Shown here: positions 16,186-25,275 of the stretch, piece after piece | How positions within the stretch are numbered: the first letter of the stretch is position 1 | How the letters are laid out: each line of letters begins with the position of its first letter | Source: Pontibacter sp. FD36 | GTDB lineage: Bacteria > Bacteroidota > Bacteroidia > Cytophagales > Hymenobacteraceae | Length of the DNA: 64,000 nucleotides | Direction: 5' to 3' | Assembly (NCBI RefSeq): GCF_015686655.1 | Contig: NZ_JADPMP010000002.1 | Location: forward strand, 372,001 to 436,000 | Translations under genes and position numbers: made by a program | Notes under the pieces: generated by a model | What the model saw: only the letters and a program-made list of their open reading frames with translations | What the model was told of the DNA's origin: nothing | The model's database searches: none

Positions 16186-16219
16186 AAAAGGCCGCTGCTA
16201 TACCTAGCTGCGGCCTTTT
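16186..16219. terminator. Bidirectional terminator between PhoH and SRPBCC genes
   Basis: AAAAGGCCGC (16186-16195) pairs with GCGGCCTTTT (16210-16219). The right arm overlaps the 3' end of the convergent SRPBCC gene. Confidence 0.8.
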
Positions 16220-16785
16220 CTGTTGGCTAATTGTGCTTTGCTTTCTGCTTTAGCCACAGGATCAAACAAAGCTTTGAGCGATAGCAGGCTTTGTTCTGTT
16301 TCCTGCTCGGTTTTCAGTTTCTTAAAGAAGCCTCTATATTTGTTATAAGGGTCGCCTGCCACTTTTGAGCGCTGTTGCCATACCACCCGTGTTCCTTCTT
16401 CCAACGGTTCGAGGCTGAAGATGCCAATGGTCTCAAAGTCCTCTCCTTTGGTGAGTTGTTTGTAGTAAAGTTCGGTTGGCGGGGTACTATCCGTAAAGTG
16501 CACTTTTACCATCCCCACCTTGTCGCCATTCCACTCCTGGTAGGCACCCTTGCCGGTGAGCGGACCACCATAAAGGCGGATCATGGTGGGGTCATAGGCT
16601 TTGTTCCAGGCATTCCACTTTTCCCATTCGGTTGGGTTGTTCAGGTAGGTGAATACCTGCTCTGGTCTGGCATTGACCACGATGGAGCGCCTGACCTCGT
16701 AGGAGTCAGGAAGCAGAAATGAACCGAGGTATACTGCGGCCGAAGCTATCAGCAACGACACCAGCACGATGAGTGGCGCTTTCAT
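16204..16785 (-). CDS. SRPBCC (START-like) family protein with N-terminal membrane anchor
   Basis: 193 residues from the ATG at 16785 (the frame extends two codons to a TTG). An N-terminal hydrophobic helix (APLIVLVSLLIASAAVYLGSFLL) is followed by a ligand-pocket domain with YEVRRSIVVNARPEQVFTYL, NPTEWEKWNAW and GTRVVWQQRS, the polyketide-cyclase/AHSA1-like SRPBCC pattern. The C-terminal tail is basic. Ligand and role are unknown. TACCTTTA on the minus strand (16829-16836) is a possible -7 box. Confidence 0.8.
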   Translation of the reverse strand: MKAPLIVLVSLLIASAAVYLGSFLLPDSYEVRRSIVVNARPEQVFTYLNNPTEWEKWNAWNKAYDPTMIRLYGGPLTGKGAYQEWNGDKVGMVKVHFTDSTPPTELYYKQLTKGEDFETIGIFSLEPLEEGTRVVWQQRSKVAGDPYNKYRGFFKKLKTEQETEQSLLSLKALFDPVAKAESKAQLANRKGRS

Positions 16786-16983
16786 ATACAATGCGACATG
16801 CCTAGAGGTGTATGGGATAATTTGATGCTAAAGGTACACCAATTTAAAGGAGAAAAAACAACACAGTCAAGCAAGTTTGTAAGAATATTTTTTCTGCATA
16901 ATATAGCCTCCCTTTGCCTGAAACCACAGTTTATACCAATTAGCAGGATGTTGCCGTATAAGGGCCAAACAAAAGACATAAAC

Positions 16984-17433
16984 ATGATTCAGGAACTCAT
17001 AAATAAAGGATTCAAACTATCGCAACACACTATTTTCAAAGGCTTTCTAGGCAAAGCCGGCGCCCTGGTATCCAAGCCTGTGAAACTGGGCATGCTGCTG
17101 ACCACAGCTTATGGCAAATTGGTGGACGTAGAGAGCGACAAAAGCGGCTTCGATCAGGTAAAGGAAGTCATGCAGACGTTCATCCGCCTGGTGAAGGCCT
17201 ACATTAACGGCTCGTACCGGGAAGTATCGAACAAGTCGCTGCTGGCTGGTGTGGCGGTACTGCTATACCTGGTTACGCCTCTCGACGTAATCCCCGACTT
17301 TATACCTGTGATCGGCTTCCTGGACGACATCAGCCTAATGGCTTGGTTCATCGATTCCTTTCAGAAAGAGATCTCCAACTTCAAAACCTGGGAAGGGAAC
17401 AAGAACTTTGAGCCGACGATGGGAACGCTTTAA
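16984..17433 (+). CDS. YkvA family (DUF1232) protein
   Basis: 149 residues from the ATG at 16984; an upstream in-frame start would add 62 poorly conserved residues and overlap the promoter zone of the divergent gene, so the shorter form is chosen. The core AGVAVLLYLVTPLDVIPDFIPVIGFLDDISLMAWF (about 91-125) is the DUF1232 signature (TPLDLIPDFIPVLGYLDD). Members are small membrane-associated proteins of unknown function, widespread near membrane-stress genes. It stands alone here. Confidence 0.88.
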   Translation: MIQELINKGFKLSQHTIFKGFLGKAGALVSKPVKLGMLLTTAYGKLVDVESDKSGFDQVKEVMQTFIRLVKAYINGSYREVSNKSLLAGVAVLLYLVTPLDVIPDFIPVIGFLDDISLMAWFIDSFQKEISNFKTWEGNKNFEPTMGTL

Positions 17434-17480
17434 AGTTTAGGAGTTTGAGAGTTTATGATTTAAAAGGTGTAATTCTGTAG

Positions 17481-17500
17481 GGACGGGTCGCGACCTGTCC
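17481..17500. repeat. 20-bp near-perfect palindrome (GGACGGGTCG/CGACCTGTCC)
   Basis: Nine of ten base pairs match. Its right edge, TGTCCGAATCG (17496-17506), recurs exactly at 45534-45544, so it belongs to a dispersed family. Confidence 0.6.
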
Positions 17501-17532
17501 GAATCGTGCACAGGTATTTGAATATCCTGAAC

Positions 17533-17633
17533 TGTCATCTCGACAGAATGGAGAGATCTGGATTATTTCAGTGTATTGGCACTAATCCAGATCTCTCACT
17601 AAAAGAGGCCCCCTACCCCCAGTTCGAAATGAC
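17533..17633. repeat. Dispersed palindromic element with nested inverted repeats
   Basis: An inner perfect 15-bp inverted repeat, GAGAGATCTGGATTA (17551-17565) and TAATCCAGATCTCTC (17583-17597), is nested inside outer arms TGTCATCTCGA and TCGAAATGACA. A degenerate relative with GTCATTTCGAC and GGGAGAAATCT lies at 31549-31630. The gap 17434-17785 holds no gene besides these elements. Confidence 0.7.
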
Positions 17634-17785
17634 ACTTAAATTCTTAAGCAGAGCGTAAAGGTAGCAACCTATTCCTACAGGATTACTTCCCTAACTCCTA
17701 AACTCTCAGACTCCTAAAATCCCAATCTCCCAAACTCATATTTCTTACGTATCTTGGGTGTTCAAAACCAACTCTTATAAAAACC

Positions 17786-20113
17786 ATGATCAGTAAGCGC
17801 ATTATAGCATTTTTTGCTGCAGCCTGTCTGAGTCTGGGTATAAGCACGGCCAAGCCTGATGAAGGCATGTGGCTGCCTATGCTCCTCAAGCAGCTCAACG
17901 AAGCAGAAATGCAGAAAAAGGGCATGAAGCTCTCTGCCGAAGACATTTACAGCATCAATCAGTCGAGCCTCAAGGATGCCATCGTTTCGTTTGGCGGTTT
18001 CTGTACCGGCGAAATGATCTCTTCCGAGGGTCTTCTGCTTACCAACCACCATTGCGGCTATGGGCAAATCCAAAGCCACAGCTCTGTTGAGAAAGACTAC
18101 CTGACCGAAGGCTTCTGGGCCATGAACCGTGAGCAGGAGCTTCCGAACCCTGGTCTATTTGCCACCTTTATCGTGCGCATGGAAGACGTGACGCAGCAGA
18201 TTCTGGCAGGTATACCGGCTAACGTAACAGAGGCTGAACGCGAGAAAATGGTGCAACAAAACATCGCGAAGGTACGCCAGCAGGCTGTTGCCGGTACCCA
18301 CTACGATGCTGTTATCCGTCCGTTCTTCTACGGCAACGAATACTACATGTATGTGACCGAGACTTTCCGCGACATCCGTCTAGTGGGTGCTCCTCCCTCT
18401 TCTATCGGCAAGTTTGGTGGCGACACCGACAACTGGATGTGGCCGCGCCATACTGGTGACTTTGCCATCTTCCGCATCTATGCCGACGAGAACAACAACC
18501 CGGCAGAGTATTCTCCGAACAACAAGCCTTACAAACCAAAGCATCACCTCCCAATTTCACTGAGCGGTGTGCAGGAGAATGACTTCACGATGGTGTTCGG
18601 TTTTCCGGGCCGTACGAACGAGTACCTGACTTCGCATGCTATTGAGGAAATCTACGAAACCTCAAATCCGCACAAGATCAAGATCCGAGACACGAAACTG
18701 GCTGTGCTGGATAAGGACATGAAAGCCTCTGACGCCGTGCGCATACAGTATGCCGCTAAGTATGCCAGCGTAGCCAATGCCTGGAAAAAGTGGATCGGTG
18801 AGAACCGTGGCCTGCGTAAGGCCAACACCATTGCCCGCAAACAGGAGCTTGAGAAGCAGTTCACCGCCTGGGCTAGTGCTGATGCCAGCCGTAAGCAGAC
18901 GTATGGCAACCTAATCGCCGACTTTGAAAAGAACTACAAGCAGCTGGAGGGCATCACGATCGCCCGCGACTACATTATGGAGGCTGCCTGGGGTGTGGAG
19001 CTGGTGCGCTATGCCAATGACTTTATCAAATTAAACGAGCTGATCGAAGCAAAAGCACCGCAGCAGGAGATCAACGCCCAACTCGACCGCCTTGAAAAAG
19101 GTGTGGCTGGTTACTTTAAGAACTACAATGCGCCGACCGATAAAAAGGTATTCGCTGCTCTAATGGGCATGTATTACGAGAACCTGGACCAGAAACTGCA
19201 TCCGTCAGCCTTCGCGATGGTGCGCTCGAAATACAAAGGCGATTTCAGCAAGTATGCGGACGAAGTATACAGCAAGTCGCTTTTCACTTCTGAAGCCGGT
19301 GTGCGTCAGGCGATCGCTGATATCAAAGCGGGCAAAACCAATCCATTGAAAAATGACCCGGCCTTCCAGCTGGCCAGCAGCATCAATGACTACTACCGCA
19401 CGAACGTGTTGCCTACTTACACTAAGGTGAACGACAACCTGAACCTGCTGTACAGAACGTATATGACGGGCTTGCGCGATATGCAGCAGGATCGTAAGTT
19501 CTACCCGGACGCCAACTCCACCCTGCGTGTAGCTTACGGTAAAGTAGAGCCTTACGAGCCAGTGGATGGCGTGAAGTATAAGTATTTCACGACCCTAGAA
19601 GGCATCATCGAGAAAGCTGCCTCTGGTGCTGCTGAAGACTACGCTATACCTACCCGTCTGCAGGAGCTGTACGACAAGAAGGATTACGGTTCTTACGGCG
19701 TGAATGGTCAGCTTCCGGTTGCCTTTATCGCTTCGAACCATACCACGGGCGGTAACTCCGGTTCTCCGGTGATCAATGCCAATGGGCAACTGATCGGTAC
19801 CAACTTTGACCGCAACTGGGAAGGCACCATGAGTGACCTGACTTATAACCCGGACCAGGTACGTAACATTTCGGTAGATGTGCGCTACATGCTTTTCATT
19901 GTAGACAAGTTTGCCGGAGCTGGTCACCTGGTAAAAGAGATGACGCTGGTTACTGATAACACGTCTGGACTGCCGCAGGTAGATGCACGCCGCAAAAGGG
20001 AAGTACCTGCTGAAGCTTCGCAGCTTTCTAAAAGAGAGCAGCGCAAAGCCGAGAAAGCCGCTAGAAAAGCAGCCAAGAAGAAAGAAAAAGAGGCTGCGGA
20101 AGTTGTAAACTAA
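17786..20113 (+). CDS. S46 family dipeptidyl-peptidase, DPP11-like
   Basis: A 775-residue secreted serine peptidase that removes dipeptides from protein N-termini, used by Bacteroidota for peptide feeding. Signal peptide at 1-22. Catalytic blocks: LTNHHCGYG (His about 88), NWMWPRHTGDFAIFR (Asp about 224), and GGNSGSPV (Ser about 657). Just after the Ser block, TNFDRNWEGTMSD carries Arg where Porphyromonas DPP11 has Arg673; DPP7 enzymes have Gly there. Family knowledge ties this Arg to a preference for Asp/Glu at P1. The C-terminus has an unusual Lys/Ala-rich tail (KREQRKAEKAARKAAKKK) not needed for catalysis. Length is slightly above the usual 710-720. A strong terminator follows. Confidence 0.93.
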   Translation: MISKRIIAFFAAACLSLGISTAKPDEGMWLPMLLKQLNEAEMQKKGMKLSAEDIYSINQSSLKDAIVSFGGFCTGEMISSEGLLLTNHHCGYGQIQSHSSVEKDYLTEGFWAMNREQELPNPGLFATFIVRMEDVTQQILAGIPANVTEAEREKMVQQNIAKVRQQAVAGTHYDAVIRPFFYGNEYYMYVTETFRDIRLVGAPPSSIGKFGGDTDNWMWPRHTGDFAIFRIYADENNNPAEYSPNNKPYKPKHHLPISLSGVQENDFTMVFGFPGRTNEYLTSHAIEEIYETSNPHKIKIRDTKLAVLDKDMKASDAVRIQYAAKYASVANAWKKWIGENRGLRKANTIARKQELEKQFTAWASADASRKQTYGNLIADFEKNYKQLEGITIARDYIMEAAWGVELVRYANDFIKLNELIEAKAPQQEINAQLDRLEKGVAGYFKNYNAPTDKKVFAALMGMYYENLDQKLHPSAFAMVRSKYKGDFSKYADEVYSKSLFTSEAGVRQAIADIKAGKTNPLKNDPAFQLASSINDYYRTNVLPTYTKVNDNLNLLYRTYMTGLRDMQQDRKFYPDANSTLRVAYGKVEPYEPVDGVKYKYFTTLEGIIEKAASGAAEDYAIPTRLQELYDKKDYGSYGVNGQLPVAFIASNHTTGGNSGSPVINANGQLIGTNFDRNWEGTMSDLTYNPDQVRNISVDVRYMLFIVDKFAGAGHLVKEMTLVTDNTSGLPQVDARRKREVPAEASQLSKREQRKAEKAARKAAKKKEKEAAEVVN

Positions 20114-20137
20114 GCAAGGGCGTAGCCCCTATTTCAT

Positions 20138-20172
20138 AAATCCCCGTCTGAATCATCAGACGGGGATTTTTT
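20138..20172 (+). terminator. Rho-independent terminator of the S46 peptidase gene
   Basis: A perfect 14-bp stem, AAATCCCCGTCTGA (20138-20151) with TCAGACGGGGATTT (20156-20169), atca loop and a T run. Confidence 0.92.
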
Positions 20173-20281
20173 ATGCTATACCCCCTCTACAGGCTCTTCT
20201 AACAATGCTTCTGCACATCAAACACCGAATGAGATAAATTAAGTGCTGTAGTCTCTGTTAGGGTGAAAACTATTGCACTTC

Positions 20282-20302
20282 ACTGTATCAGATCGATACA
20301 GT
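20282..20302. repeat. ACTGTATC-N5-GATACAGT inverted repeat
   Basis: A perfect 8-bp inverted repeat with a 5-base spacer in the gap upstream of the FtsX-type permease, about 175 bases above its start. It is shaped like a dimeric regulator site; no partner is known. The gap 20173-20477 marks the beginning of an AT-rich segment. Confidence 0.45.
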
Positions 20303-20393
20303 AAGTGTGCGGAATCGAACACGGTTTAATAAACAGTTGCCCAAAATTTAAATAAATTATTAATTAAAATACTGATAGTCATTTAGTTGCAAC

Positions 20394-20411
20394 TTGGCAC
20401 CAACTTTGGCA
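20394..20411 (+). promoter_or_regulatory. Possible sigma-54-type promoter of the FtsX-type permease
   Basis: TTGGCAC (20394-20400) followed by TTTGGCA (20405-20411) resembles the sigma-54 consensus TGGCAC-N5-TTGCA, but 11 rather than 10 bases separate the GG and GC, so the match is imperfect. It lies about 67 bases above the GTG start. Confidence 0.35.
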
Positions 20412-20477
20412 ATAGGATTCAGAGGGATCTCCCTATAGTATTTGGTCTATTTTTATTAAAAATCAACACTTTACGTT

Positions 20478-22811
20478 GTGATCAGAAACAATCTAAAAAT
20501 CGCTGTTCGGATACTCTGGAAAAACAAACTTTTTTCATTGGTCAATGTACTGAGCTTGTCACTGAGTATGGCGGTTGGTGTTATTCTATTTACTGGCCTA
20601 AAAGCCACGTATGATACAGACCAATTTCATCCAAAATTAAATCAAATAGTACGGATACTCACGCAGGAAACCAATGTGGAGGAACAAACCAAATGGGCAA
20701 CAGCGCCATTGCCCTTGGCGCCTCAACTGAAAAGTATCTCCTTTGTTGAAGAAACGGTAAAAGTACGTTTGGCAGGAAAATATAATTTGCAAACCGACGG
20801 AGGTGATGTGCCTATTGACATAAAATTTTCAGAGCCTTCCTTTTTTGATGTTTTTGGCTTTAAATTGCTGTCAGGCAATGCACAAGGCCTTACTGATAAT
20901 CCCACTTCCCTTTTTTTGACTGAAAAAACAGCAGAAAAGATATTTGGCAGCGCCAATGCTTTAGGGCGAACGGTTCGATTTGAAAGCTTAGGTACTTATA
21001 CCGTTGAGGGAATTATCCAGGACCCACCTTTAGAAACACATCTGCCCATTGAGGCCATGCTTTCTATCAACGCTGCCGAAATGCTTGAACAAAAAGGAAC
21101 AATTAGTACTAGTTCACATAATTGGGGAGACTTCAAGAGCTCAGCAATTTACGCTCGGTTAAAATCAGAAGATAATTTAGAGCAGTTCAATACAACGCTC
21201 CAAAACTATACACGGAAATTGGATAAGAGCAGTCTTCAATTTTTGGCACAGCCCTTAGAGGCTATTACTCCCCGAAACAATGACATTAAAAATGACTCTA
21301 ATGCGGTCGGCACTTGGGAGGGTATAAAAATACAGCTGTTTTTAATTCTGGCCTTAACTCTTTTATCTGCTTTCAATTATATCAGTTTAACATTGGCGCG
21401 TGCCTTCTCCCGAGCAAAAGAAGTAGGTATTCGCAAGACGATTGGCGCCACAAGAGGTCAAATTATTGGTCAATTTTTAACTGAATCGACCCTTATTTCC
21501 TTATTTGCTTTGATGTTTACAATGCCATGTGTTGAAATTTTAACGCACTATATACCCGAAATGGATACGGCGTTTTCCTATGACACAATTTTAATTTTAG
21601 GCTTGTTAACCTACGCAGTTATCACAGGCTTAGTCGCTGGGGCACTTCCATCATGGCTATTGTCAGCGTTTCAGCCAATACAAGTTTTGCGTAAAATAAA
21701 GAACATTAAGCTGTTCCAGAGTATTGCTGTTTACAAAGCTTTGATTGTTGTACAGTTTTCAGTGACCATCATGCTGATGATATTGGTTGTCATAGTAGCC
21801 GATTACGATAGAAAACACAACGCCATCATTAACTCAACCGTGTCACCCCATGTGCTGACACTTGATTTAAAAGATGAAAATTATAAAAACTTACAAAACG
21901 AAGTAAGCCAGTTAAGCCAGGTCGAAACGACTTTGGCAACTAACTGGTATTATGAACCGATGAAATTGGGCAAGTCTTCTGTAACATTAAAAGATAAAAC
22001 ACTGGAAATGTATCATGTGAGCATTGACCCAAAAACAATCGAAACAGAAGGGATTAGCTTAAAATCTGGGCAGAACTTCCCTGAAAATATGCCCCAAAAT
22101 AGGGAGCAATATGTGTTAATGAATGAAGCTGCTGCAAAATTACTGGAATCCGAATCGGAGACTTTAGTGGGGCAAACGCTATTACTGGATTCAGCCTATG
22201 TGCAAGTCATTGGCATCATGCCCAATGAAATTATTGGCGAAACAAGGCCTTTAGTATACCGGTATTTGCCAAATGAAATAGCTACTTTGACCATAAAAAT
22301 AAAACCAAATACAGAACTGGAAGTGACCGAAGCTATTCAAACCTTATGGGAAAATCATTTTCCTGAAAAAACAGCAAATCTCTATAACTTAAAAGAGTAC
22401 CATTATCCAGCGAAGATTAGTGGAGAAATGGAGTTTCTCGGAGGCTTAGCCCTCATCGTCATGATAATAGCTGGTTTGGGTATTTTAGGAATAGCCAGTT
22501 ACTCCGTAGAAACACGCGTGAAAGAACTGGGTATACGAAAAGTATTGGGCGCAAGCAACAAAGAATTGGTGTGGGCAGTTACCAAAAATTTCAGCATTCT
22601 TATCCTGATTGCCGGACTTATTGGTGTTCCGGCAGGCATGTTTTGCGGTGATTTAATTAGACAAGATATAGGCAGTAGTCTGGTTGATTTAAGTTTTACA
22701 AATGTGAGCATAGGCTTTGGTTTGGTTGCCATATTCGGGCTTCTGACTGTCCTAACCCAAACCATTCGAGCAGCACATGTTGAACCTGTAAATGTTTTAA
22801 AAGTAGAGTAA
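20478..22811 (+). CDS. ABC transporter permease, FtsX/MacB-type with two FtsX domains
   Basis: A 777-residue inner-membrane protein. An N-terminal helix (about 22-42) precedes a periplasmic MacB-like core domain (about 45-255); FtsX domain 1 (about 285-410) contains the conserved SRAKEVGIRKTIGATRGQII, then a second periplasmic region and FtsX domain 2 (about 655-775) with TRVKELGIRKVLGASNKELV. This double layout is the Bacteroidota type of putative peptide or lipoprotein efflux permease. No ATPase gene adjoins it, so a partner must be encoded elsewhere. The start is GTG. Base composition is clearly more AT-rich than in the neighbouring peptidase and SDR genes, suggesting recent acquisition. 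Confidence 0.88.
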   Translation: MIRNNLKIAVRILWKNKLFSLVNVLSLSLSMAVGVILFTGLKATYDTDQFHPKLNQIVRILTQETNVEEQTKWATAPLPLAPQLKSISFVEETVKVRLAGKYNLQTDGGDVPIDIKFSEPSFFDVFGFKLLSGNAQGLTDNPTSLFLTEKTAEKIFGSANALGRTVRFESLGTYTVEGIIQDPPLETHLPIEAMLSINAAEMLEQKGTISTSSHNWGDFKSSAIYARLKSEDNLEQFNTTLQNYTRKLDKSSLQFLAQPLEAITPRNNDIKNDSNAVGTWEGIKIQLFLILALTLLSAFNYISLTLARAFSRAKEVGIRKTIGATRGQIIGQFLTESTLISLFALMFTMPCVEILTHYIPEMDTAFSYDTILILGLLTYAVITGLVAGALPSWLLSAFQPIQVLRKIKNIKLFQSIAVYKALIVVQFSVTIMLMILVVIVADYDRKHNAIINSTVSPHVLTLDLKDENYKNLQNEVSQLSQVETTLATNWYYEPMKLGKSSVTLKDKTLEMYHVSIDPKTIETEGISLKSGQNFPENMPQNREQYVLMNEAAAKLLESESETLVGQTLLLDSAYVQVIGIMPNEIIGETRPLVYRYLPNEIATLTIKIKPNTELEVTEAIQTLWENHFPEKTANLYNLKEYHYPAKISGEMEFLGGLALIVMIIAGLGILGIASYSVETRVKELGIRKVLGASNKELVWAVTKNFSILILIAGLIGVPAGMFCGDLIRQDIGSSLVDLSFTNVSIGFGLVAIFGLLTVLTQTIRAAHVEPVNVLKVE

Positions 22812-22868
22812 TAGGGTAAAATATTTGTTGGCAGGTTATGACGATGGCGTCGAATTAATTAAATTCAT

Positions 22869-22876
22869 TATCTTTA
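22869..22876 (+). promoter_or_regulatory. Possible -7 element of the S41 peptidase gene
   Basis: TATCTTTA differs from TAnnTTTG only in the last base and lies 44 bases above the ATG at 22921. Confidence 0.4.
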
Positions 22877-22920
22877 ATATTCTAAAAAGATAGCCCTTAA
22901 TTAATCACACGCTACCCTTT

Positions 22921-24414
22921 ATGAAAACATTCTTACCAGCCTTACTCACAGTCTTCTTATCTATAGCTTCAAGCAGCTCTTTACAAGCGCAGGATTGTAA
23001 TTGTACTGATTCGTTTGACGCTACTGCGGATGCTTATGAGAAGAACTATTCCCTGTTTATCTATAAAGTCACAGACGAGAACAGAGACCTCTACAATGCA
23101 CACAAGCAGGTCATTAGGCGCAAGGCCGAACAGGTGACTGATTTAAATGACTGTAAAGCCGTGTTGGATCAGTACCTGCATTTCTTTCGAGATGGACATA
23201 CATACATCCTGCATTCGGGTAAGAAAGTTTATCACAATGAAAAAATAAAGCTTTCTGAGAAAGAGTTTAAGAAAGCCTACAAGAAAAAGAACTACAGTCT
23301 CCATCCAATCTTCGGTATTTGGGAAAATGGCAGCTATACCATTGCTATTGTTCCTAACACAGGAGAAAGCAAACGGGAAAGAGACTACGTAGGCGTTGTC
23401 CTGAAAAGTAGCAACCCCAACTGGAAGCAATCCGACGTTAAATTTGAATTGACTTCAAAAGCTGGTGGTTCCTATCAGGTAAATTTCATGATGGGAGATC
23501 ATTCAGTCAATAATACAACCGCTCAGCAAATTGGAAGATCGCTGCTGGAAATAGATGGTTTGGGTGACTGGAACAAGGTATGGCCGGAAGAAAAGAGTCA
23601 ACAGCCCAAGAAAGAGATACAAGCCAAGTATAACCAGTTTCATCTGGCCTATATTGACGACATCCCCTATCTGAGACTTCCTGACTTTTATTCGGTTGAG
23701 CGTTCCTATGTGGATAGTTTGATGAAATCGAATCACGAGAAGATCATGAAATCGGATTTTATGATAATTGATGTGAGGGGAAACAGCGGTGGTAATGATG
23801 GGACTTATTTTCCTGTATTGCCATACATTTTAAGCGGCCCAATTGAGTTACCTATCAATGGTTTTTGGCTTAGCGAATATAATACGCAAATGATTATAGA
23901 AGCTTTAGCAGCCATGAAAGGCTTATCAGTGGAAGAATATGCGGAGCAGAAAAAGGAAGAATATGACGGTTTTATGGCCAATAAAGGAACCGCTTATTTT
24001 GAAGATGATGGAGATTCTTGGACATTTAAAACTGACACACTCTATAATGGTCCGAAAAAAGTAATCATACTAGCCGACAATGCAACTGCAAGCTCTGGAG
24101 AGACTTTCATATATCGCGCCAACCAAAGCAATAAAGTGGTGGTGTACGGACAGAATACAGCGGGTGTAGTAGATGGTTTCAACGGCATACCCAAAAACGT
24201 CGGTTGTTTTGAAGTTGTATTTCCTTCTTCTTACCGGGCAAAAGACATCAAACAAAATCCGATAGACCCTTATGGCATCGCGCCGGATGTTTTTGTGAAT
24301 GAGAAGATGGATGCGCTAGAATATGCTATCGAGCACATGCGCCATCTCATTAAGAATGAAAGTGCAGGAGCATCTCAAAATAAAGCACCCCAGCACGTTC
24401 CTGTAGGGCAGTAA
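22921..24414 (+). CDS. S41 family (C-terminal processing-type) peptidase
   Basis: A 497-residue secreted protein: signal peptide (MKTFLPALLTVFLSIASSSS, cleavage after LQAQ), a variable N-terminal domain, and an S41 protease domain from about residue 240, with FMIIDVRGNSGGNDG, the nucleophile region ADNATASSGETF (Ser about 392) and GVVDGFNGIPK. No PDZ domain is obvious, which fits the interphotoreceptor-retinoid-binding-protein-like S41 subgroup. It lies in the same AT-rich segment as the permease. The substrate is unknown. Confidence 0.85.
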   Translation: MKTFLPALLTVFLSIASSSSLQAQDCNCTDSFDATADAYEKNYSLFIYKVTDENRDLYNAHKQVIRRKAEQVTDLNDCKAVLDQYLHFFRDGHTYILHSGKKVYHNEKIKLSEKEFKKAYKKKNYSLHPIFGIWENGSYTIAIVPNTGESKRERDYVGVVLKSSNPNWKQSDVKFELTSKAGGSYQVNFMMGDHSVNNTTAQQIGRSLLEIDGLGDWNKVWPEEKSQQPKKEIQAKYNQFHLAYIDDIPYLRLPDFYSVERSYVDSLMKSNHEKIMKSDFMIIDVRGNSGGNDGTYFPVLPYILSGPIELPINGFWLSEYNTQMIIEALAAMKGLSVEEYAEQKKEEYDGFMANKGTAYFEDDGDSWTFKTDTLYNGPKKVIILADNATASSGETFIYRANQSNKVVVYGQNTAGVVDGFNGIPKNVGCFEVVFPSSYRAKDIKQNPIDPYGIAPDVFVNEKMDALEYAIEHMRHLIKNESAGASQNKAPQHVPVGQ

Positions 24415-24420
24415 ATCGCG

Positions 24421-25275
24421 CTACAATGTGACCCTCCCCTTTTTGCGGGGCGTAGCGGCTGGCGGCGTGGCATCCACGATGTCCTCCTCTACGCCCTGTT
24501 TAAAGATCTTTTTGAGAATGTAGCTCTTGACCGAAAACGGCAGGATACGTCCCAGCCGGATCATGAATCTGTTTTTCCAGCCAGGTATAATAAGCCCTTT
24601 GTCTTTGTATAAACCATCTATTGCCTGTCGCGCCACTTCCTCAGGGGTTTTGGTCAGAATGCCTTTGCCCTTCTTGATATTTTGGTTGCGCTTTCGCATG
24701 GTCTTGGTGCTGGTGGGCCCCGGGCACAGGCAACTCACGTGAATGTTATAAGGCTCCAGCTCCATCTGCAGCGAACGGGAAAAGGTCAGAACAAAGCTTT
24801 TGGTTGCCGCATATACGCTCTTATAGGGAAGCGGCATGAGCGAAGCAAAACTGCCCACGTTCAGAATGTAAGCCGATTCGTGCTCCCTGAGTTTTGGTAT
24901 AAACAAGTGCGTCAGCGCTACCACGGCATTGACGTTCAACTGAATCATCTGTAGGTAATCCTCCAGCGATGATTCCTGGAAATAACTGTAATTGCCTATA
25001 CCTGCATTGTTGATCAGCACATCAATACTAAGCCCCTGCTCGTGGCACCAGTCATACAAGTACTGAATGGCATTGGGTGCGATCAGGTTCAGCTCGATCG
25101 TTTTGACGTCTACCCCAAACTGTTCCCGCAAACTGGCGGCAGTTTGCACGAGTCCCGAGTCCTGGAGCGCGACCAGGATCAGGTGCTGACCTCGTGCGGC
25201 ACATTCGGTGGCCATGGCCTGGCCAATGCCAGCGCTGGCACCCGTTATTAAGGTATAAGTCTTTTCAGGTTTCAT
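24421..25275 (-). CDS. Short-chain dehydrogenase/reductase (SDR)
   Basis: 284 residues from the ATG at 25275. The frame is open further up, but this ATG overlaps the TGA stop of the upstream epimerase gene (ATGA, 25272-25275), implying translational coupling, and the protein begins directly with the Rossmann strand. Motifs: cofactor loop TLITGASAGIGQAMA, NNAGIGNYS, catalytic Ser in LNVGSFASL and YAATKSF (Tyr-x3-Lys). The class is the classical SDR of the DltE/YqjQ type. The C-terminal tail is basic (PRKKGR). Substrate unknown. Confidence 0.88.
   Translation of the reverse strand: MKPEKTYTLITGASAGIGQAMATECAARGQHLILVALQDSGLVQTAASLREQFGVDVKTIELNLIAPNAIQYLYDWCHEQGLSIDVLINNAGIGNYSYFQESSLEDYLQMIQLNVNAVVALTHLFIPKLREHESAYILNVGSFASLMPLPYKSVYAATKSFVLTFSRSLQMELEPYNIHVSCLCPGPTSTKTMRKRNQNIKKGKGILTKTPEEVARQAIDGLYKDKGLIIPGWKNRFMIRLGRILPFSVKSYILKKIFKQGVEEDIVDATPPAATPRKKGRVTL

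Noticed and set aside
16798..16983. 62-codon extension of the YkvA-family protein
   Set aside because: It covers the divergent promoter of the SRPBCC gene and lacks conservation; the ATG at 16984 fits the family length.
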